Below, piece after piece: positions 50,727-56,464 of a stretch of 56,464 nucleotides of DNA. The notes under the pieces are model-generated. The model was not told where the DNA came from, did no database searches, and saw nothing but the letters and a program-made list of their open reading frames with translations. The stretch is taken from the NCBI GenBank assembly GCA_029861955.1, contig JAOTYK010000024.1, positions 1-56,464 of the forward strand. The letters are read 5' to 3'. The DNA comes from Acidobacteriota bacterium (GTDB lineage Bacteria; Acidobacteriota; Polarisedimenticolia; Polarisedimenticolales; Polarisedimenticolaceae). Made by a program: the position numbers and the translations under genes. Positions within the stretch are counted from its first letter, which is position 1; each line of letters begins with the position of its first letter.

Positions 50727-53000
50727 ATGATGGATAGATATCAGGGGCAGGTCGCCGAAGCCGACGAGTGGTTCGCACGTTCCCGATTTGACGAGATCGA
50801 ACGGCTCTTTTCTCCACAGCAGGTCGCGGCCCAGCAGGGCACGATTCTGAATGACTACTCGGTCGCGCGTGTCGCGGCGGAGCAGTTCTACGACCGCCTT
50901 CGCGAGCTGTTTGAAGACAAAAAGTCCGTCACGACGTTCGGGCCCTATTCGCCCGGTCAGGCCGTGACGATGAAACGTCTCGGCATCGAGGGGATCTACC
51001 TCGGTGGTTGGGCGACGTCCGCTAAGGGTTCGATTACGGAGGATCCCGGTGCCGACCTGGCCAGCTATCCTCTCAGTCAGGTTCCGGATGAGGCTGCGCC
51101 CATCGTGCGTGCCCTGTTGACCGCCGATCGCAATCAGCATTTCGCCCGCACGCGGATGAGCCCGTCGCAGAAGCTATCGACGCCCGTGGCCGACTTCCGA
51201 CCGTTCATCATCGCGGACGCGGACACCGGGCACGGAGGCGATGCGCATGTTCGCAACCTGATTCGACGTTTCGTCGAGGTCGGTGTCCCCGGTTATCACA
51301 TCGAGGATCAGAAGCCCGGCGTCAAGAAGTGTGGCCATCAAGGCGGCAAGGTTCTGGTGTCCGTCGATGAACAGATCAAGCGTTTGAACGCGACTCGTTT
51401 CCAGCTGGACGTCATGGGTGTGGCCGGCATCATCGTCGCACGCACCGACGCAGAGTCTGCAACGCTGCTGGAGAACCGTGCCGACGAACGGGACCAGCCG
51501 TTCATCCTGGGTGCCACCAACGTCAACGTGCCGACCTATCGCACGGCCTATCTTGCAATTCACAAGCGGTTCTTCGAGCAGGGTGTCGACGAGATTCGTG
51601 GACACCTTCTTGCCGGAACCTCGGATCTGGAGTTTGATGCGGCGTTTGCCTGGCTGGAACACGCCGGCGTCCTTGGAGTCATCGACGAGGCGGCCAAGAA
51701 GTTCAAGGCCAAGGGCGGTCGTGCCGAGGCGTTGCTTGACGATGTCGCCAATCGATTCCTCGAATGTTGGCAGGCCGCGGCGGGTCTCAAGACCTATGGC
51801 GAAGCCGTCGCCGACGCCATGGAGTTCCATCTCGAAGAGGGTGAGCAGCTCGAGATGAAGGTCGACGAGTGGCGAGCCTTCGCGTCTCGTGCGTCGTTCT
51901 TCGAAGCCCGCGAGAAGGCCCGTTCGATGGGTCTAGACATCATCTGGAACTGCGAGCTGCCGAAGACTCCCGAGGGTTATTACCAGATCCAGGGCGGGAT
52001 CGACTATTCGATCGTCAAGAGCCTGGCCGCGGCACCGTTCTCGGATGTGCTCTGGATGGAGACCAAGACCGCCGATCTCGAGGACGCGCGTCGCTTCGCC
52101 AAGGCGATCCATGCGGTGTACCCGAAACAGATGTTGGCCTACAACCTGTCTCCTTCGTTCAACTGGGACACGACGGGAATGAACGACGAGGAGATGCAAA
52201 AATTCCCCGAAGAGCTGGGAAAGCTGGGCTTCGTCTTCAACTTCATCACCTATGGCGGGCATCAGATCGATGGCATGGCGGCCGAGGAATTCGCCCGCGC
52301 CTTGAAGGAAGACGGGATGTTGGCCCTGGCCCGTCTGCAGAGAAAGCTCCGTCTTGTCGAGTCGCCTTACCGCACGCCTCAGACCCTGGTCGGTGGGCCG
52401 CGGATCGACGGTGCGCTGATGGCCTCGTCGGGTCGAACGGCGACCACCAAGTCGATGGGCAAGGGATCGACCCAGTTCCAGCATCTGGTGCAGACCGAGG
52501 TGCCCCACGGACTGCTGGAGGAATGGCTGGCGATCTGGACCGATCACTACGATCTGGCGTCACCCCTACGTGTGGAGTTACGACCGCATACGGCCGGCTC
52601 CGAGTTACTGGAATTGCGGGTTCTCAGCCCCAGTGATGAGAAGGTGGCCAACGTCGTCTTCGCTCCCATCCTCGATCGTCGCGGTCGGAGTTTCCTCTCC
52701 ATCCGCGATCAGAACACCTTCGACAAGGGGTTGCGCAAGAAACGGCTGATGTCTCTGGTACACCTGTTCTTGATCCACCGCTACAAGGCGCTTACGGTGC
52801 ACTACGTCAGCCCGACGGAGGACAACCAATACCAGACCCAGAAGATGCAGACCCACGGTCTGTTCACCAAGGTCGACGACGAGGTCGGTCACATCATCGC
52901 CGCGAAGGTCAATGAGGATCGAGTCGCCGAACTGCTGGCGGCGGATCGTGAGGAATTGGGCAAACTGATCCGCAAGGAGACGTCGGTCTCGGCGGGGTAG
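50727..53000 (+). CDS. aceA: Isocitrate lyase, long (ICL2) type
   Basis: 757 residues from ATG 50727 (a second ATG follows directly). Catalytic features: [38 protein letters not shown] (metal Asp), [20 protein letters not shown] (191-210), containing the KKCGH signature with catalytic Cys202, and ARTDAESA. The length, well above classical ICL (about 430), with a C-terminal 150 residues resembling a GNAT-like acetyl-CoA-binding domain ([20 protein letters not shown] ... [20 protein letters not shown]), fits mycobacterial-type ICL2. It splits isocitrate into glyoxylate and succinate for growth on acetate or fatty acids. No malate synthase is adjacent. It ends 2 bases from the convergent kinase. 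Confidence 0.93.
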   Translation: MMDRYQGQVAEADEWFARSRFDEIERLFSPQQVAAQQGTILNDYSVARVAAEQFYDRLRELFEDKKSVTTFGPYSPGQAVTMKRLGIEGIYLGGWATSAKGSITEDPGADLASYPLSQVPDEAAPIVRALLTADRNQHFARTRMSPSQKLSTPVADFRPFIIADADTGHGGDAHVRNLIRRFVEVGVPGYHIEDQKPGVKKCGHQGGKVLVSVDEQIKRLNATRFQLDVMGVAGIIVARTDAESATLLENRADERDQPFILGATNVNVPTYRTAYLAIHKRFFEQGVDEIRGHLLAGTSDLEFDAAFAWLEHAGVLGVIDEAAKKFKAKGGRAEALLDDVANRFLECWQAAAGLKTYGEAVADAMEFHLEEGEQLEMKVDEWRAFASRASFFEAREKARSMGLDIIWNCELPKTPEGYYQIQGGIDYSIVKSLAAAPFSDVLWMETKTADLEDARRFAKAIHAVYPKQMLAYNLSPSFNWDTTGMNDEEMQKFPEELGKLGFVFNFITYGGHQIDGMAAEEFARALKEDGMLALARLQRKLRLVESPYRTPQTLVGGPRIDGALMASSGRTATTKSMGKGSTQFQHLVQTEVPHGLLEEWLAIWTDHYDLASPLRVELRPHTAGSELLELRVLSPSDEKVANVVFAPILDRRGRSFLSIRDQNTFDKGLRKKRLMSLVHLFLIHRYKALTVHYVSPTEDNQYQTQKMQTHGLFTKVDDEVGHIIAAKVNEDRVAELLAADREELGKLIRKETSVSAG

Positions 53001-53002
53001 CT

Positions 53003-55717
53003 CTAGCGACCGGACGGAACGATGCGCTCGACCTCGTCGAGCCAGTTCACCAGGATCGTGATCTTGTCCTGGAGGGCGGCGTCCTGCAGTGACTTCGGGA
53101 CCAGGATCGCTTTGCCGTCCAGTGAGACGCCATAGCCCGATGTGAATCGTGAACGATCGAGATCGTTGAAGATCTGGCGCGGGGCTCCGACGCCGAAGGC
53201 CGTTGCGTTCTCACCGGGTTGAACGTCGACAACGTAGAGGTTTCGTCCCGCTCTGAAGTACAGCTTGCGTCCGTCCGGTGCCCAGCGCGGCAGAATTCCC
53301 GGACCGTTCGATACCTGCCATTGTCCGCCGCCACCGGAGGCGGAGCGGACGAAAACCTCGTAATCGCCGCCCTCGTCGGTGGTGTAGGCGAGCCAACGCC
53401 CGTCAGGAGAGAATCGCGCAAGATCCTCATCGCCGGGTCCCGCGATGAAGGGTTCCGGTTCGGCGGTCGGGTCGTTCGCCGACATTATGTAGAGGTCGCT
53501 CTTACTGGATCCGTGATAGCTGAAGAGGTATCGGCTGCCATCGAGCGAAACGTCTTCGGGCCCGACGGTAACGCCGTCAACCCTCCAGAGAATCGTCTCA
53601 TCTCCACTGCCGTCAGCGGCCTTCATCGCCACCATGCCAAGACCATCCCGGACCAGGGCGTAAATCACCGCTTGGCTGTCGGCTGTGAAGTGCGGGTCCG
53701 TACAGTCACCGTCGAACGTAATTCGGGTGCGTGTCTTCTTCTCGATGTCGAACACCCATATGTCAAACGCATGGGTTCCGCTGATGGACACCGCGATCTT
53801 CTCTCCGTCCGGCGAAAGGTCGACGCCGACCACCGAGTCGACCGGAAAGCCGGGAACCGGCACAGACCCTCCATCGAAGTACTTCCAGAGCAGTTCCTTG
53901 TCGTTATCCTCCGGCTGTCCCATCAAGTAGGCCAGCATTCCGTTGTTCGAAATCGAAGCGAAGACGACGCCGGAGTTTCGAAGACCCTGGACGCCTGACT
54001 GTACCGGAAGCGGAGAACCGGTCGTCTCGAGCTTGTCGATGTCGAAGGGGATCGCCCAGAGGGCGCCATCGCGACCGAAGATCAGGTGACCACTTGCCGC
54101 GTAGCGGGCGAAGCTGGCGTTCTGGAAGACGGTCTTCCGTTTGCCGGTCTCGAGATTCACGGCATCGATCTGAGCATCGTCGTAGAATTCGGGACTGTCT
54201 GTGGTCGCGACCGTGAACAACACAATCGGGTGGCCAGGGACGATCTGCGGCCAGCGATGGGTGCGTTCCAGCTTGTCCGCATCCAGTTCGGTCAACGGTG
54301 CCGGCGTGCCGCCGGATCCCGGGACCTGCCAGAGTCCGGTGTCGAAGTGCTTCGGGAAGATGATCCGGTCGTCATAGCCCCACGAGGCGCCTCGCGAGGA
54401 TCCGACTAAGTCACAGATCGCAACCGGTGGACCACCGCTGACCTGCATCTTCCTGAGCTGTCCGTCGGCGAAGAACGCTATCCAATTGCCATCCGGAGAG
54501 AAGATCGGGTTCTCACCGTTCTCCGTACCGGCCAGCTTTCGTACTCCCTCGGTGTCCAGGCTTCTTATGTAGAGGGCGCTCTGTCCGCCGTCGTCGAGCC
54601 CCGAGAAGACGACGAATCGACCGTCCGGGGAGAGTTCAACGTTTGATTCCTGTTCGTCCTCAATTCGCAAAGAGTCCGGCATGTTGATCGTCAGGCGCAG
54701 GAGGGCGTCATCGTCGGGCGGAGTAGATCCGACCCGAATCCAACCCACGATGGCCAACGCGATCGCGCCGACGGCGATCAGCCAGGGGAGGTAACGGCGT
54801 GATGGCGCGGCCACCGGCGTCGACGTCTCCTCTACGGGCTCCGGTACTTGCGCCTCTTCGAGTTCCAGGCGTGCGTCCGCGGCATCGCTCCAGCGTTTGC
54901 GGGCGTCTTTCTCGAGGCAGCGGCGAAGCAGACGACGGACACCGGCCGGCGTCTCCTTCGGCAGCAATGACCAGTCCGGCGACTCCTTGAGCACGGCCGC
55001 GAGCGTATCGGAGATTGTTTCGCCGCCGAACGCCCGTTGGCCGGTCAGCAACTCATAGAGTAAGCAGCCGAAGGCCCACATATCGGCGCGGCGATCGACC
55101 GCGCGACCGCGAGCCTGCTCCGGACTCATGTAAGAGGCGGTCCCCAGGATCGCTCCGGCCACGGTGCCGGCCGACGTGATGGTCGGAGACATGGCAGGGG
55201 AGGTTCCCGACGAAGACACGGGTTCGACTCCGACCGCCTTGGCCAGGCCGAAGTCGAGGACTTTGACCTCCGTCGCTACGGTCAACTTCACATTCGCAGG
55301 CTTCAGGTCGCGATGGACGATGCCGTTGGCGTGGGCCGCCTCCAGGGCACGAGTGATCTCGATGGCGATCTCGATGGCGCGCTCGTATGAAACGCCCATC
55401 GTGACCAACTGAGACAGGTCATCGCCTTCTACCAGTTCCATCACGAGCAGTCGCGCACTCTGTCCGTCGATGGACGCCTCATGCAATCCATGGATCGTGG
55501 CAATGTGCGGATGGTTGAGCGATGCCAGCAGACGGGCCTCGCGTTCGAAGCGCGCCAGCCTCTCACCGTCGTCGGCCACCACACCAGGAAGCATCTTGAT
55601 GGCGACATCCCGCCCCAGTTCCGTATCGGTGGCACGCCAGACGACGCCCATCCCGCCTTCGCCGATCTTTTCGACGATGCGATAATGCAGCAGGCTCTGT
55701 CCTGGTTCGAGTTGCAT
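53003..55717 (-). CDS. Transmembrane Ser/Thr kinase with C-terminal beta-propeller
   Basis: 904 residues from ATG 55717 with AGGAA upstream. Kinase about 12-285: IGEGGMGVVW, Lys41, HRDLKPAN (Asp137), DFG 155-157, a Thr/Ser-rich activation segment (SPTITSAGTVAGAILGTASY) and SPEQ. Membrane helix about 309-327. Residues about 345-895 form PD40/TolB blades: LSPDGRFVVF, FSPDGNWIAFF, LSPDGEKIAV, FTADSQAVIY, FSPDGRWLAYTTD, WAPDGRKLYF. The N-terminus is nearly the same as that of the kinase at 19153 (LLHYRIVEKIGEGGMG against LLHFRLVEKIGEGGMG), pointing to duplication. It converges on the isocitrate lyase gene. Confidence 0.94.
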   Translation of the reverse strand: MQLEPGQSLLHYRIVEKIGEGGMGVVWRATDTELGRDVAIKMLPGVVADDGERLARFEREARLLASLNHPHIATIHGLHEASIDGQSARLLVMELVEGDDLSQLVTMGVSYERAIEIAIEITRALEAAHANGIVHRDLKPANVKLTVATEVKVLDFGLAKAVGVEPVSSSGTSPAMSPTITSAGTVAGAILGTASYMSPEQARGRAVDRRADMWAFGCLLYELLTGQRAFGGETISDTLAAVLKESPDWSLLPKETPAGVRRLLRRCLEKDARKRWSDAADARLELEEAQVPEPVEETSTPVAAPSRRYLPWLIAVGAIALAIVGWIRVGSTPPDDDALLRLTINMPDSLRIEDEQESNVELSPDGRFVVFSGLDDGGQSALYIRSLDTEGVRKLAGTENGENPIFSPDGNWIAFFADGQLRKMQVSGGPPVAICDLVGSSRGASWGYDDRIIFPKHFDTGLWQVPGSGGTPAPLTELDADKLERTHRWPQIVPGHPIVLFTVATTDSPEFYDDAQIDAVNLETGKRKTVFQNASFARYAASGHLIFGRDGALWAIPFDIDKLETTGSPLPVQSGVQGLRNSGVVFASISNNGMLAYLMGQPEDNDKELLWKYFDGGSVPVPGFPVDSVVGVDLSPDGEKIAVSISGTHAFDIWVFDIEKKTRTRITFDGDCTDPHFTADSQAVIYALVRDGLGMVAMKAADGSGDETILWRVDGVTVGPEDVSLDGSRYLFSYHGSSKSDLYIMSANDPTAEPEPFIAGPGDEDLARFSPDGRWLAYTTDEGGDYEVFVRSASGGGGQWQVSNGPGILPRWAPDGRKLYFRAGRNLYVVDVQPGENATAFGVGAPRQIFNDLDRSRFTSGYGVSLDGKAILVPKSLQDAALQDKITILVNWLDEVERIVPSGR

Positions 55718-55794
55718 GGGCAGGTTCCTACCTGGGTTCGGGTCGTCGTTCGCGCCGCAGGAGTATAACCGCTACCGGAAGGCTGTTGAAGCAT

Positions 55795-56247
55795 ATGGCA
55801 CCACTGGTCGTTCTAATCCTCACGTTTGCCTTCTCTCTATTGGCCCTGCGTGTTCGCGATGATCGATGGAGCGTTCGTCCCGCAGGTCGACTGGCCATCG
55901 CGGTGATGTTCGTCTTCACGGGCATGAGTCACTTTTTCATGGCCGAGAGAATGATCGCCATGGTTCCACCGGCCTTCCCACGACCGGAACTGTGGGTCGT
56001 CGGCACCGGAATCGCCGAGATCTTCGGTGGTGTCGCACTGTTGATTCCCGGACTCTCCAGAGTTGCCGCCGGTTGCCTGATCGTCCTGCTGCTCGGCGTC
56101 TTCCCGGCGAACGTCTATTCCGCGCTGGAAACGGATCCGGGTTATCTGTGGTTTCGCGTCCCGCTTCAGCTGTTGTTTCTATGCTGGACGGTCTACTTCG
56201 GATGGTTCAAGGGAAGCGACCGGCGGCGCCAACGTTCTTGGTTATGA
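55795..56247 (+). CDS. DoxX-like membrane protein
   Basis: 150 residues from ATG 55795 (TTG 55786 is possible). Four membrane helices: about 2-18, 29-47 (LAIAVMFVFTGMSHFFMAE), 64-82 (VVGTGIAEIFGGVALLIPG) and 84-102 or so, with a last helix near 118-134. The FTGMSHF motif and E-x-x-GGxALLIP match DoxX/DUF417-like proteins. The family is associated with redox stress, quinone or thiol handling, but individual roles are rarely known. Divergent from the kinase by 77 bases. Its final codons overlap a remnant in another frame (56225-56392). Confidence 0.82.
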   Translation: MAPLVVLILTFAFSLLALRVRDDRWSVRPAGRLAIAVMFVFTGMSHFFMAERMIAMVPPAFPRPELWVVGTGIAEIFGGVALLIPGLSRVAAGCLIVLLLGVFPANVYSALETDPGYLWFRVPLQLLFLCWTVYFGWFKGSDRRRQRSWL

Positions 56248-56392
56248 CCTCGCAGGGGACTACGTCGACAATAGGGTCGAAGAGACACTCACCAGCGACG
56301 TTCTGGATCTCTCGTCTTCGCTGAATGGCGAGAACAACTGTGGATCCGGATCGTTGGGAGCGGGGCGTTCCGGGCAGGCTTGCGTGCCGTAG
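56225..56392 (+). pseudogene. Remnant of an exported protein's C-terminal domain
   Basis: In the frame ending at TAG 56390-56392, the translation reads GANVLGYDLAGDYVDN, RVEETLTSDVLDLSSS and an ending in GSGSLGAGRSGQACVP. The first two pieces resemble the start of jelly-roll/MAM-like domains of exported proteases and surface proteins (NVxGYxLxGDYxN, ExxLTTPxLD). No start codon or upstream domain is present; the frame enters out of the DoxX gene. I read it as the stump of a larger gene removed by deletion. Chance coding in GC-rich DNA is the alternative. Confidence 0.35.
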
Positions 56393-56420
56393 GGGGACCG
56401 ATTCCTGTTAGGCTCCGAGG

Positions 56421-56464
56421 ATGCGAGTTCTCTTCCTTCTGAGCGACTACGTGCTCCACAACTC
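56421..56464 (+). CDS. Start of a further gene (3' end outside window)
   Basis: ATG 56421 opens a frame that runs to the window edge (MRVLFLLSDYVLHN, 14 codons plus 2 bases). The hydrophobic start (RVLFLLSD) would suit a Rossmann-like protein such as a glycosyltransferase, but 14 codons cannot decide. GAGG lies directly upstream and TTAGGCT about 15 bases before the ATG could be a -10 region. Confidence 0.4.
   Translation, partial: MRVLFLLSDYVLHN

Overview
The window is GC-rich, densely packed chromosomal DNA. It looks like an Acidobacteriota-type or similar deep-branching Gram-negative bacterium. This is an inference: seven Hanks-type Ser/Thr kinases, several fused to TolB/PD40-like beta-propellers, sit among exported propeller, Cys-rich and OmpA-like proteins and an outer-membrane barrel. 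I see no tRNA, rRNA, IS element, prophage or CRISPR array. No stretch over 300 bases lacks a gene.

Layout. 1-5158 (mostly minus): a membrane-anchored gamma-glutamylcyclotransferase-like protein running off the left edge, a small membrane protein, a DUF4410/DUF2846-like exported protein and a kinase-TolB-TPR protein. 5231-9861: a macrodomain protein, two coupled exported proteins and an M64-type metallopeptidase. 9958-15698: an atypical SDR, a THUMP methyltransferase, and an exported amidohydrolase / shortened NTF2-like / acetamidase operon. 15699-16893: an SPFH protein with a 55-codon ribbon-helix-helix gene behind a promoter carrying three 11-bp-spaced operator-like repeats. 16903-19082: a TonB-C lipoprotein, a second THUMP methyltransferase and DarP. 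19153-31490: a signalling block of three kinases, RmlD-like reductase, PP2C, an isocitrate/isopropylmalate dehydrogenase and a GAF-SpoIIE phosphatase. 31609-36418: two exported proteins, one with exact 132-bp coding repeats. 36425-44278: a probable cyclic-nucleotide island. 44291-50561: kinase-propeller, OmpA-like protein, a membrane protein with a hairpin/T-tract leader, a spermidine-synthase-like enzyme and a small membrane protein. 50727-56464: ICL2-type isocitrate lyase, kinase-propeller, DoxX-like protein, a gene remnant and the start of one more gene.

The most interesting unit is 36425-44278. A FecR-TPR-beta-barrel outer-membrane protein overlaps by 4 bp a CHASE2 adenylate cyclase with all class III catalytic residues. 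Next comes a protein with an N-terminal cyclic-nucleotide-binding fold fused to a Ser/Thr kinase, an architecture like eukaryotic PKA/PKG but in one chain. A metallo-beta-lactamase-fold hydrolase that could be a phosphodiesterase lies on the other side. The conserved phosphate-binding Arg of the sensor domain is Thr, so cAMP may not be the ligand.

Gene starts were moved inward from the longest open frame wherever a signal peptide, domain start, Shine-Dalgarno site or opposing gene argued for it. All functions come from recognising motifs by eye; no database search was possible.
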